10,210 nucleotides of DNA from contig JAUXAC010000031.1 in NCBI GenBank assembly GCA_030615035.1, positions 1 through 10,210 of the forward strand, in the 5' to 3' direction. The first letter of the stretch is position 1. Each line of letters begins with the position of its first letter. Below are positions 1 through 5,787 of the stretch, one piece after another. The position numbers were made by a program, and so were the translations under genes. The notes under the pieces are model-generated. The model was not told the origin of the DNA and did no database searches. It worked only from the letters and a program-made list of their open reading frames with translations. Source of the DNA: Dehalococcoidia bacterium. Lineage in GTDB: Bacteria > Chloroflexota > Dehalococcoidia > Dehalococcoidales > RBG-16-60-22.

Positions 1-603
1 AATAATAGTTTTTACCGGCTACCTTCAGAGGCTGCTTTTGCTACGTGGCATGATTGTTCACCAGCCAATTTTATTTTTGCGGTAAAGGTGAGCCGTTTTA
101 TTACCCACATTAAGAGATTAAAAAATAGTGAGGAGGCGGTAGAGAAGTTTGTTAGTAGAGCTAAGATTTTAGGGGAAAAATTAGGCCCGCTTCTATATCA
201 GCTTCCACCTAATATGCATCGTAATGACGAGGTGTTAGAGTCATTCCTGGCTACTTTACCTCAGGGAATGAAGCACGTCTTTGAATTTCGGCATCACTCC
301 TGGCTCGAGGAGAAGGTTTTTGAAATTTTACATAAGTATGATATAGGATTTTGTGTCTTTGATATGCCATCTCTTACCTGCCCTCTGATAGCGACGGCAG
401 ATTTTGCCTATATTAGGTTTCATGGCAGCAGCAGACTCTACTCTAGCTGTTACTCTGATAAGGAGCTGGCTGATTGGGCAAAGAGGCTGGCTAATTTAGC
501 GGTGAACCTGAAAGCAGTCTATATTTATTTTAATAATGATGCTGAAGCATTTGCGGTGAGAAACGCCATAACCATTGGTGATTACCTACAAGCTACAGTG
601 TAG
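1..603 (+). CDS. DUF72 (YecE-like) protein, 5' end outside window
   Basis: The frame is open from base 1 through the first internal start at 88 to the TAG at 601-603, so this is the C-terminal 200 residues of a gene that begins before the window. Recognisable DUF72 features are the PLLYQLPP segment, the FEFRHHSW segment with its barrel-strand charged residues, and the FAYIRFHG motif followed by a Tyr/Ser-rich loop. Near the end is YIYFNND, the usual last strand of the TIM-barrel-like fold. Family members are about 240 residues, so roughly 40 N-terminal residues are missing. The biochemical function of DUF72 is not established. The next gene begins 47 bases downstream on the same strand, so cotranscription is possible. 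The family call is firm; the function is unknown. Confidence 0.9.
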   Translation, partial: NNSFYRLPSEAAFATWHDCSPANFIFAVKVSRFITHIKRLKNSEEAVEKFVSRAKILGEKLGPLLYQLPPNMHRNDEVLESFLATLPQGMKHVFEFRHHSWLEEKVFEILHKYDIGFCVFDMPSLTCPLIATADFAYIRFHGSSRLYSSCYSDKELADWAKRLANLAVNLKAVYIYFNNDAEAFAVRNAITIGDYLQATV

Positions 604-650
604 ACGGGCATAGCCCTGCTAAAGAAATTACCTTCTCCTTATTAAAGGGG

Positions 651-1475
651 GTGAGGCTGGTAAATCCTTATAAGCTTCTAGTACTAGATATAGATGGCAC
701 GCTGTTAGATAAAAACGGGGCCATCTCGGCTGAGGACAGGAATGCGTTGGCTAGAGTCTGCGATTTGGGTGTGCCGGTTTCTTTGTCTACCGGGCGAGTA
801 GTGAAAGCCTGTTCAGGAATTATTAGTCAGTTATCACTGGATAGCTACCATATATTCTTTGACGGCGCTTTAGTAAGCAATCCTAACCGTGGTAAGGCAA
901 TCTATGTTCAACCGATTGATAAAATGGTAGTGAAGCAGGCTATTGAATTTGCTCATCTAAATGGAATAAACCTTGAGTTCTATTCGGCAAATCATTATTT
1001 TGTCGAGGGGGAAACATGGGCAAGTGACATCCGTCGTGATTTCTATCATACGCCGCCTACTGTAGTAGACATCAGCAAACTTTGGCAGAAGGAGAGGATT
1101 ATTAAAGGGGTTCTGACAGTCCGCTCCCCGGAAGAGAAAGCTAGGGCCGAGATTCTTTACCTTCAATTCAAGGATAGCCTTAGCTTCTCCCGGACAAAAA
1201 CGCCGGCTTACCCAGAGGTTGATTTTATTAATGTTCTTGCTCCTGAGGTATCCAAGGGGGAAGCCTTGCGGGTACTGGCCTCGCATTTGGGAATATCCTT
1301 GACTGAGATTATAGCTATAGGCGATGGTCCTAACGACATTTCGCTTCTCTCCTCAGCCGGTCTAGCCATTGCTATGGGTGATGCCCCCGACGAACTCAAG
1401 GCAGTAGCCGACTTTATTACCCTTGATGTTGACCACAGCGGTCTAGCTAAAGCTATTAAAAAGTTTTTGCTGTAA
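651..1475 (+). CDS. HAD superfamily hydrolase, Cof-type (class IIB) phosphatase
   Basis: A 274-residue protein of normal length for Cof/YbiV-type cytoplasmic phosphatases. All four HAD motifs are visible: DIDGTLLD with nucleophile D13 and acid D15, the STGR segment (T47) as motif II, K202 in the VSKGEAL segment as motif III, and GDGPND (D225, D229) as motif IV. The stretch between about residues 80 and 190 fits the C2-type cap. Cof members dephosphorylate sugar phosphates, FMN or PLP-like substrates; the actual substrate cannot be predicted. The start is GTG at 651. The Shine-Dalgarno-like AAAGGGGGTGAGG runs into the start itself, which is unusual, but no other ATG, GTG or TTG lies in frame close by. 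It follows the DUF72 gene by 47 bases. Confidence 0.93.
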   Translation: MRLVNPYKLLVLDIDGTLLDKNGAISAEDRNALARVCDLGVPVSLSTGRVVKACSGIISQLSLDSYHIFFDGALVSNPNRGKAIYVQPIDKMVVKQAIEFAHLNGINLEFYSANHYFVEGETWASDIRRDFYHTPPTVVDISKLWQKERIIKGVLTVRSPEEKARAEILYLQFKDSLSFSRTKTPAYPEVDFINVLAPEVSKGEALRVLASHLGISLTEIIAIGDGPNDISLLSSAGLAIAMGDAPDELKAVADFITLDVDHSGLAKAIKKFLL

Positions 1476-1531
1476 GATTGCATATTTTGGCGGATCGTTA
1501 AACACAATTCAGATCTATGAGGTAAGTGCAA

Positions 1532-1897
1532 ATGGCTAATACTCTTATGGTAATCGTACCCTACTGGTATCAGGGTACTTGGGTCTTTGATGATGAATCC
1601 GCTGGATTGAATAAGGAACCATTTGTGGCGGGTGTTCCGGAGATGATTGATAACCTGACCAAGGGCATACTGAATGCCAGGAGTGGATTCAGGCTAATAT
1701 TCTCTTCAGCACCCTTTCCCGACTATCAGAGAGAGTTGATATGGGTGAAGGAAGAGTATGATGGGAATTGGTATAGGGTAGAAGGCCAACTAATGGAAGG
1801 CTGGTTATGTCCTGCTTTACTCCGGTATTTTGAAAGTGCGCCGGAAAAACTCTATGTCAAAGCGGAACAACTACAACCTCTTTATCCACAATCTTGA
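1532..1897 (+). CDS. DUF6717-like small protein
   Basis: A 121-residue protein that I recognise from memory as resembling the DUF6717 family: an N-terminal MVIVPYWYQGTWVFDD segment, then EPFVAGVPEMID, a GFRLIFSSAPFP strand, and a C-terminal EGWLCPALLRYF motif. No signal peptide or membrane segment is seen, so it is probably cytosolic. No catalytic motif is recognised and the function is unknown. I prefer ATG at 1532 because GAGGT at 1519-1523 sits 8 bases upstream of it. The in-frame GTG at 1526 would be only 2 bases from that site. It lies 56 bases after the HAD gene on the same strand. No plus-strand terminator is evident after it; the hairpin at 1987-2010 has its T run on the other strand. 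Confidence 0.85.
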   Translation: MANTLMVIVPYWYQGTWVFDDESAGLNKEPFVAGVPEMIDNLTKGILNARSGFRLIFSSAPFPDYQRELIWVKEEYDGNWYRVEGQLMEGWLCPALLRYFESAPEKLYVKAEQLQPLYPQS

Positions 1898-1981
1898 CTA
1901 CTTTTAAACGTCTGGATAAATTGTTCTTCGAAATTAGTTACCATCTTGTCCCCCTTTTTGCCGAAGCAGTTTGTCTTTTAG

Positions 1982-2010
1982 CAAAAATCCCTGGTTCTTT
2001 ACCCAGGGAT
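1982..2010 (-). terminator. Intrinsic terminator of the minus-strand tRNA-like unit
   Basis: ATCCCTGG (1987-1994) and CCAGGGAT (2003-2010) form a perfect 8-bp stem with an 8-base loop. Read on the minus strand the hairpin is followed directly by a T run (the A run at 1983-1987 on the plus strand), the layout of a Rho-independent terminator. It lies about 43 bases past the CCA end of the tRNA-like gene. On the plus strand there is no T run after the stem, so it is assigned to the minus strand. Confidence 0.7.
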
Positions 2011-2052
2011 TGGGGATAAGATAGCCTTGAATTGTAGCTAAACTAGCGTTCT

Positions 2053-2148
2053 TGGAGCGGGAGACGAGACTCGAACTCGCGACAACCTGCTTGGAAGGCA
2101 GGTCAGAGACAAGCTACTAATCGCTTGCTAGACCAACCGCTTGCCTCC
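2053..2148 (-). tRNA. tRNA-Gly(TCC)-like gene with an abnormal 5' half
   Basis: Bases 2102 down to 2053 on the minus strand are a textbook 3' half of a tRNA-Gly. There is an anticodon stem CCTGC/GCAGG with loop CTTCCAA (anticodon TCC), a 5-base variable loop and a T-arm GCGAG-TTCGAGT-CTCGT. The acceptor strand CTCCCGC is followed by T and an encoded CCA. The expected partner GCGGGAG is missing 26 bases upstream. Two partial partners exist, GCGG at 2140-2137 and GGAG at 2148-2145, each giving 4 bp. Between them and the anticodon stem is a hairpin-forming insert (GGTC/GACC with GCAAGC/GCTTGT inside). A promoter and a terminator flank it, so it is probably transcribed. It could be a degenerate tRNA, a recombination-generated chimera or attachment-site remnant, or a tRNA-like RNA with another role. 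Confidence 0.5.
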
Positions 2149-2156
2149 TTTCTAAC

Positions 2157-2186
2157 AGTCTACCAGACCCAATGCTTAGATGTCAA
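2157..2186 (-). promoter_or_regulatory. Sigma70-type promoter for the tRNA-like gene
   Basis: On the minus strand TTGACA (2186-2181) is a perfect -35. An 18-base spacer leads to TAGACT (2162-2157), which matches the -10 consensus at four of six positions. Transcription would start near 2150, just before the GGAG that opens the tRNA-like sequence. Placement upstream of the tRNA-like gene and opposite the terminator supports it. Confidence 0.55.
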
Positions 2187-2346
2187 ATCCTTGCCCCATC
2201 AGCAGTGGTGGGAATGGTGGCCCGGTAAGGCTACTCTCTTGTTGTCCAAACGGCCTTTGTATCTATTGTCCGTACAGTGGTAGCCTCACGCTTAACTTTT
2301 TATCCGCACCACTATAAGTCATTTGAAATATAACGAGATATATACC

Positions 2347-2472
2347 TCGGGTATTCTAATCGAGCTGCGGAGGAGATTATGCCCTGGTGCGAGTAATGTC
2401 CTAATAGCCCTCAACTATCTCAAAGCTGATTTGTCCTACACATCATAGCTAGCTACCTTTTCTATGTCCATG
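2347..2472 (+). repeat. Diverged direct repeat, copy A
   Basis: About 125 bases that align along their length with 2897-3016 in the same orientation. Shared exact words in the same order include TCGGGTAT, ATTATGCCC, ATGTCCTA, ATCTCAAAGCTG and CTATGTCCAT, with small indels between them. The strand of origin is unknown. In both copies stop codons interrupt the frames I tried, so these look like old non-coding or pseudogenised duplicates. The 2187-2346 stretch before it holds nothing I recognise. Confidence 0.65.
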
Positions 2473-2637
2473 TGCCTGCCTGCCCCCCCAACCTGAGACA
2501 TGATAAGCCGGCAGAAGATCAAAGGGGAGAACTTCTAGGAAGGGATTTACCTGTTGGGGGAGTGCTAAACAGTTTGTCGGCAAAATGCTTTACTGGACGA
2601 CTGCCATATGGTAGCCTGTGTGAGGTGGTTCGGTGCC

Positions 2638-2868
2638 ATGACCCGGATAAAAAAATATCGTTTGCCGTCAACAGGAACACAGGAGTATGTCTGCCAGTAT
2701 CCGCACTGTCTAACTCTTGGGACCCTGTGGTTCAGAAATGATATCCTAGTCCCGACAGTCAAGCTCAGCCAGAGAGAAGATGGCGGAATCTATCATGATT
2801 GCAATGGCAGCTCAGCTGGGCCGTGCCGGCTGTTCCCTAACTGGGAGGTAAAGCCCCACACATTGTAG
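2638..2868 (+). CDS. Weak candidate: small Cys-containing hypothetical protein
   Basis: A 76-residue frame from ATG 2638, with GAGGT at 2622-2626 eleven bases upstream. In-frame ATG 2608 has no such site. It contains four cysteines, C19 and C24 in a VCQYPHC segment and C55 and C63 in a HDCNGSSAGPC segment, plus several aromatic residues; zinc binding is conceivable but unproven. I recognise no family. It lies between the two diverged repeat copies in an otherwise gene-poor region, and an overlapping frame of similar length exists, so it may be chance. Confidence 0.25.
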   Translation: MTRIKKYRLPSTGTQEYVCQYPHCLTLGTLWFRNDILVPTVKLSQREDGGIYHDCNGSSAGPCRLFPNWEVKPHTL

Positions 2869-2896
2869 CTCTAGGGTGTATTAATAATACTGAGGG

Positions 2897-3016
2897 TCGG
2901 GTATCAGGCTGTAGAGAAAATTATGCCCCGGTCGAAGTTATGTCCTATACCCGCTCAACATCTCAAAGCTGGTTTGTCCCAAGCACCGTAGCTGGCCTTC
3001 CTCACTATGTCCATAT
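2897..3016 (+). repeat. Diverged direct repeat, copy B
   Basis: Partner of 2347-2472, about 550 bases downstream, in the same orientation and slightly shorter through small gaps. The longest exact match is ATCTCAAAGCTG. An open frame from 2940 runs through it but is not matched by an open frame in copy A. The following 3017-3297 stretch has no recognisable gene. Confidence 0.65.
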
Positions 3017-3326
3017 ACTTAATTTTGAGGATGTTCATTCCCCGGTTGATAAAGCTTGCGTGATGATAGCATACTGGTTTTTCAGATATAACCTTTTGCT
3101 ATCTTTTAGCAGGGTTCAGAAGTGCGGGGGGGATAGCTTAGTCTTTGAGAAAGGTTATAGCCTCACAACATTTCTATCTACTGTGGTAACGACATCAGAT
3201 AGAAAGTTATCTCTAATCCATACATATCCCCCATCCACGACAAAGTGCGAGAAGTTACCCTTGACAAGGCGACAACATAGCAAGGAGCAAGCTTAATTCA
3301 GTAGCGACACTGCTTCATTTCTAGGT

Positions 3327-3345
3327 CAGCTTGAGAGGGAACGGC
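3327..3345. repeat. 19-base repeat, copy 1 (partner at 3706-3724)
   Basis: CAGCTTGAGAGGGAACGG here matches CAGCTTGAGAAGGAACGG at 3706-3723 with one mismatch. The copies are 379 bases apart in the same orientation and bracket the out-of-frame C-terminal segment. On the minus strand both can read as Val-Pro-Ser-Gln-Ala, but in different frames, because 379 is not a multiple of three. Confidence 0.6.
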
Positions 3346-3531
3346 TTCGGTCTTTCTTTCGGTCGGTCTTTCTTTCGGGTTTCTTTCGGTTCCGAAATCA
3401 CCCGTGCTGTCCCTCTGTGCTGTCACAGACTCTGTTACAGGCTCCGTCACAGACTCTGTCGGCTGCTTATGTTCCTCTAGGTAATCTCTCCCTGTGTCTG
3501 TTACAGCCCACAGGTTCTGGTGGTCGGACTG

Positions 3532-3569
3532 AGGGTCGGTTCGAGCGTCGGTTCGAGCGTCGGTTCGAG
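3532..3569 (-). repeat. 12-base in-frame tandem repeat encoding RTDA units
   Basis: Three copies of a 12-base unit (GCGTCGGTTCGA on the plus strand) encode Arg-Thr-Asp-Ala repeats on the minus strand. The unit length is a multiple of three, which supports the coding reading of the surrounding out-of-frame segment. Confidence 0.7.
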
Positions 3570-3724
3570 AGGACGGTCTGAGGGGACGGGCGGATTCTCT
3601 ATGTATTTTCTGCCGTGCTGTAATAGCTTGCTGTAATAGCTTCGCTGTTTCAGGATTTCCTTCAGGGTTAGCTAGAGTTTTCCTGGTAGTGGCCCAGGCT
3701 CCGTCCAGCTTGAGAAGGAACGGT

Positions 3725-4183
3725 TTACCCCCCGGGTGGTGGTTCTTGCTTGCCTTGCAATGTTATCAACAATTGGGTATTCAGTTTCCCCAGTGCCTCA
3801 TTCTCTCTTTCAAGTTCTCTCACCTTTTGTGATAGACGATTGACCTTGGTTTCTTGCTCATCCTCCCGTAGCTGATTGACTTGTTTACTTTTCTCGTTTT
3901 CTATCAAATAGGCTAGCCTCTCCAACCCTCTATTTGTCAGCACATACCTGCCTTGGTTCAATCCTCTCACGTAAAGCGTCTCCACAAGCCTTTCTTTGCA
4001 GAGGCGCTGCAGCCTGGAGACCGCTCCCCAGTAAGTGTAGCCAAAATGTGCGCTTAGCGTCTTAATCCAAACGACCTCTTGGCCTCTAATGTATTGGAGG
4101 AGTTCTAGCTTTGTTGGCGTTTTGTGCATCTTGTCGCACAAATAGTAGCATATGGGACCCCGAATTTCAATCTCTAACTCCAT
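3725..4183 (-). CDS. Winged-helix DNA-binding protein with C-terminal coiled coil
   Basis: 152 residues as it stands. Residues about 24-95 look like a winged helix-turn-helix: KLELLQYIRG, a recognition-helix region around GYTYWGAVSRLQRL, and the wing YVLTNRGLERL. Residues about 95-143 form a charged coiled coil (QKVRELERENEALGKL), which suggests dimerisation. It ends abruptly in PPPGG at a CCC-GGG-GGG-TAA, and the neighbouring frame continues for 142 convincing codons, so the natural product may be longer. The start at 4183 is supported by GGTGAGAG about 10 bases upstream. It lies 94 bases downstream of the recombinase on the same strand. Its likely role is a regulator or recombination-directionality factor of the element; this is inference from context. 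Confidence 0.7.
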   Translation of the reverse strand: MELEIEIRGPICYYLCDKMHKTPTKLELLQYIRGQEVVWIKTLSAHFGYTYWGAVSRLQRLCKERLVETLYVRGLNQGRYVLTNRGLERLAYLIENEKSKQVNQLREDEQETKVNRLSQKVRELERENEALGKLNTQLLITLQGKQEPPPGG

Positions 4184-4277
4184 AAAACAAAGGCTCTCAC
4201 CGGTTGTTCTGCTTGGCGCTGCCCTATTTTTCTGGCCAGGGTGCAGACGAGGTTGTGGCAGCCCCTAGAATCAATTT

Positions 4278-5219
4278 TTAACCCCCTTCCCTGGCTTTTG
4301 AATAGCTTGGGTGGGGCTCTGTGTTTAAGAGGGGCTTCGCCCCTTCTCGTTGAAAGGAGATGCCAAACTCCAGTCTATCAATCGCTTCAGCCTGCTCTTT
4401 ATTCTCAATCTTAATATACCTCATAGTGGTGTTAAGACTTTTATGACCGGCGAGGTCTTTTATGGTGAACGGCCCCACTCCCTTCTGATGTAGCCTGATG
4501 CAGAAGGTATGCCTCAAGATATGGGGACCTCGCTTACCCTTGTCGATGCCAGCCAGCCTCAAGTATCTTCGCACTATACCATAAACATAGCCGCGGTCCA
4601 GATTGCCCCCATTGGTGCCCACGAAGAATCTGCCATTTTGAGCCTGTGGGTGGTTGGCTAGATAATCTGCCAATGCACCTGCTGTTTCACCATTAAGGTG
4701 GAGATACTGCTCCTTGTTGCCTTTCCTGGTTATCTTTATCTGACTTCTCTCAAGGTCAACATTGGCTAGCTTCAGATTTGTTAGCTCCGACACCCTGAGC
4801 CCCGTGTGAAGGAAGAGGATAGCTATTGCCATATCACGTTTACGAACTCGTGGCCTACCCTTTCGGGCTATTGTCTCTAAAAGGCGGATACACTCCTCCT
4901 CAGTTAAGTATTCCGGCTCTTTCTCTGGTATCCTGGGGCTCCTTATTGAAGCTGCTGGGTTAACTTCTAATCCGTCACTCTCTACCAGGTAGTTGAAGAA
5001 TGATTTTATTGCCGCCAGTTTTTGCGCCCTAGTGGCGCTGGAGTTACCTTTGTCGGTAGCCAGATAGTCCAGATAAGCTCTGATGTCAGCCTTGGTAACC
5101 TCTCCTACTTCAAGTTTACGTTGCTGACGTAGAAAGGGGGTCAGCCCCCCGAGGAGGGACAAAATGAAGCTATAGGGACTTCTTGTGTACTCATGGGCAC
5201 ATTTTACACAACACGCCAT
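4278..5219 (-). CDS. Tyrosine recombinase/integrase, XerC/D-like
   Basis: 313 residues with the full catalytic set of the tyrosine recombinases: R142 (HTGLRVSEL), K166 (TRKGNKE), H233 and R236 (HILRHTF), H259 (AGHKS) and nucleophile Y268 (TMRYIKI). The core-binding domain is residues about 38-90 (VTKADIRAYLDYL, then LAAIKSFFNYLVE). The first ~35 residues are unusual for the family and the expected first SAM-like helix is short. No ribosome binding site precedes ATG 5219. Another start, ATG 5194, reads MSTQEVPIASF and would join the main frame if one T were added at the T4 run at 5164-5161, so the true N-terminus is uncertain. A 45-residue tail follows the active-site Tyr. It cuts and rejoins DNA through a 3'-phosphotyrosine intermediate, probably to mobilise or resolve the surrounding element. 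Confidence 0.92.
   Translation of the reverse strand: MACCVKCAHEYTRSPYSFILSLLGGLTPFLRQQRKLEVGEVTKADIRAYLDYLATDKGNSSATRAQKLAAIKSFFNYLVESDGLEVNPAASIRSPRIPEKEPEYLTEEECIRLLETIARKGRPRVRKRDMAIAILFLHTGLRVSELTNLKLANVDLERSQIKITRKGNKEQYLHLNGETAGALADYLANHPQAQNGRFFVGTNGGNLDRGYVYGIVRRYLRLAGIDKGKRGPHILRHTFCIRLHQKGVGPFTIKDLAGHKSLNTTMRYIKIENKEQAEAIDRLEFGISFQREGAKPLLNTEPHPSYSKAREGG
4330..4344. repeat. Short GC-rich palindrome within the integrase 3' end
   Basis: AGGGGC and GCCCCT form a perfect 6-bp stem around a 3-base TTC loop. It lies in the tail region of the recombinase gene after the catalytic Tyr. Small palindromes of this kind can be repetitive elements inserted in coding sequence; whether this one is repeated in the genome cannot be seen here. 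Confidence 0.4.
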
Positions 5220-5265
5220 CGTTTATCAATTGGCGAAAATTGTTCACCGAGTACAGCTTTCTCTC

Positions 5266-5324
5266 AGCTTGAACAGAGGGGGGGATAAAAGTTAGAGCTT
5301 GAAAAGCACCAACCTGGAGCTTGA
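5266..5324 (+). repeat. Three AGCTTGA direct repeats upstream of the integrase
   Basis: AGCTTGA occurs at 5266-5272, 5296-5302 and 5318-5324, followed by AACA, AAAA and CAA respectively. Two further copies lie at 3328-3334 and 3707-3713, and one in reverse orientation at 2759-2765. I found none in the rest of the window. They could be binding sites for the recombinase arm or the winged-helix protein, but the unit is short. Confidence 0.4.
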
Positions 5325-5349
5325 CAAAGAGGAAAAGTGGTAGTATTAT
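5321..5349 (+). promoter_or_regulatory. Near-consensus sigma70 promoter, rightward
   Basis: TTGACA (5321-5326), a 17-base spacer, and TATTAT (5344-5349) match the ideal spacing and differ from consensus only at one -10 base. It is divergent from the recombinase gene and would drive the broken zinc-ribbon frame at 5412. Tandem repeats start right after the -10, so a repressor could block it. Confidence 0.65.
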
Positions 5350-5389
5350 TGTCCGCATAGGAACAATATATGTCCGCAGAGGTAATATA
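5350..5389 (+). repeat. Tandem operator-like repeats over the transcription start
   Basis: Two head-to-tail copies, TGTCCGCATAGG... ending AATATA (5350-5370) and TGTCCGCAGAGG... ending AATATA (5371-5389), differ by one substitution and a small gap. Sitting on the start site of the promoter at 5321, they look like operators or recombinase-binding direct repeats. A related word TATTGTCCG also occurs at 2264-2272. Confidence 0.55.
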
Positions 5390-5411
5390 AGGAAGCAGTT
5401 AGAGGTCAAAA

Positions 5412-5529
5412 GTGACGGTTGAGCTAAAGAAACAGGATATTAAAAGAGTTTGTTTGCCGAAGATGTGGATATACTTGGAAAGAGGAGAAGGTGGCAAGGG
5501 AGGGAAGAGAAGAAACACAGCCAAAATAG
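5412..5529 (+). pseudogene. Zinc-ribbon micro-gene with an A4-run frameshift
   Basis: GTG 5412 has AGAGG six bases upstream and, as written, encodes 43 unremarkable residues to 5543. The +1 frame from 5446 encodes EFVCRRCGYTWK followed by a charged tail to TAG 5529. That is a typical CxxC zinc knuckle with aromatic residue, but it has no start codon of its own. Removing one A from the A4 run at 5442-5445 joins the two as a 38-residue protein. I therefore read it as a zinc-ribbon gene carrying a one-base insertion, or a homopolymer sequencing error. It lies downstream of the strong promoter at 5321 and before a terminator. Confidence 0.45.
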
Positions 5530-5565
5530 AAAAAACCTGCTGACACAGGTCTTTCCTGGGGTAAT

Positions 5566-5590
5566 TAGATAATGCGTTTATCTAGTTTTT
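5566..5590 (+). terminator. AT-rich intrinsic terminator
   Basis: TAGATAA (5566-5572) and TTATCTA (5578-5584) form a perfect 7-bp stem with a TGCGT loop, followed by G and five T. The stem is AT-rich and therefore weak. Its position after the zinc-ribbon frame and before the structured RNA suits a boundary between units. A second small hairpin, ACCTG/CAGGT, lies just upstream near 5535-5550. Confidence 0.45.
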
Positions 5591-5626
5591 ATTATAAAAC
5601 AAATCCCGAAGATAAGTCAAGCAACA

Positions 5627-5775
5627 GGCTCAGAGACCCCGAGTGTGGGTGTTCTTTGAGCCCTTTCAGTTTTCTTGAGGCAGGGTGCTCGGGAAACCAA
5701 GGCGAGTTTTAGGAAGCTCAACCCCCCGTCCCGTGTGGTGCCATGACCGTAATCGGGGGCAGCACCCTGCCCCAA
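5627..5775 (+). ncRNA. Highly structured RNA leader upstream of a small gene
   Basis: Two nested structure blocks are visible. The first is a hairpin with a 10-bp arm, GGCTCAGAGA (5627-5636) with TCTTTGAGCC (5653-5662), including one G-U pair. The second is a domain closed by a perfect 11-bp helix, GGCAGGGTGCT (5679-5689) with AGCACCCTGCC (5761-5771), extendable by TTG/CAA beyond one mismatch. Inside it are GAGTTT-TAGG-AAGCTC (5705-5720) and CCCCCG (5723-5728) with CGGGGG (5754-5759). An unpaired GGGAAACC follows the closing helix. The closing helix ends just before the ribosome binding site of the 60-residue gene, which suits a cis-regulatory element, but a mobile-element RNA is equally possible. 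I cannot assign it to a known family. Confidence 0.6.
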
Positions 5776-5787
5776 AGGAGGTGAGTG

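Larger units (their letters stand above)
3298..3724 (-). pseudogene. Out-of-frame C-terminal part of the winged-helix gene
   Basis: Reading frame +1 relative to the upstream winged-helix gene is open from just before its stop to the TGA at 3300-3298, giving 142 codons with no early start codon. It looks coding. It contains a helical segment (EGNPETAKLLQQAITARQKI) and a second winged-helix-like ending (LWAVTDTGRDYLEEHK). Three low-complexity tracts all keep frame: RTDARTDARTDP (12-base units at 3532-3569), TESVTEPVTESV, and a Lys/Glu/Arg/Thr-rich run. Deleting one G from the G6 run at 3733-3728 fuses it to the upstream 152 residues as a single protein of 294 residues. Either the gene carries a frameshift, the base is a homopolymer sequencing error, or translation or transcription slips there. 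Confidence 0.6.

Noticed and set aside
2472..2741. 89-codon open frame overlapping the Cys-containing candidate
   Set aside because: No ribosome binding site, low-complexity start and no family resemblance; it overlaps a somewhat better frame.
2940..3296. 118-codon open frame on the plus strand
   Set aside because: It starts inside repeat copy B, has no ribosome binding site, no recognisable domain, and no open counterpart in copy A.
3343..3570. Clustered short repeats considered as a CRISPR array
   Set aside because: Units are about 12-16 bases, lack uniform spacers, and are all explained as in-frame peptide repeats on the minus strand.
5191..5409. 72-codon minus-strand frame upstream of the recombinase
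   Set aside because: It runs across the promoter and repeat region, overlaps the recombinase start in another frame, and looks like translated non-coding DNA.
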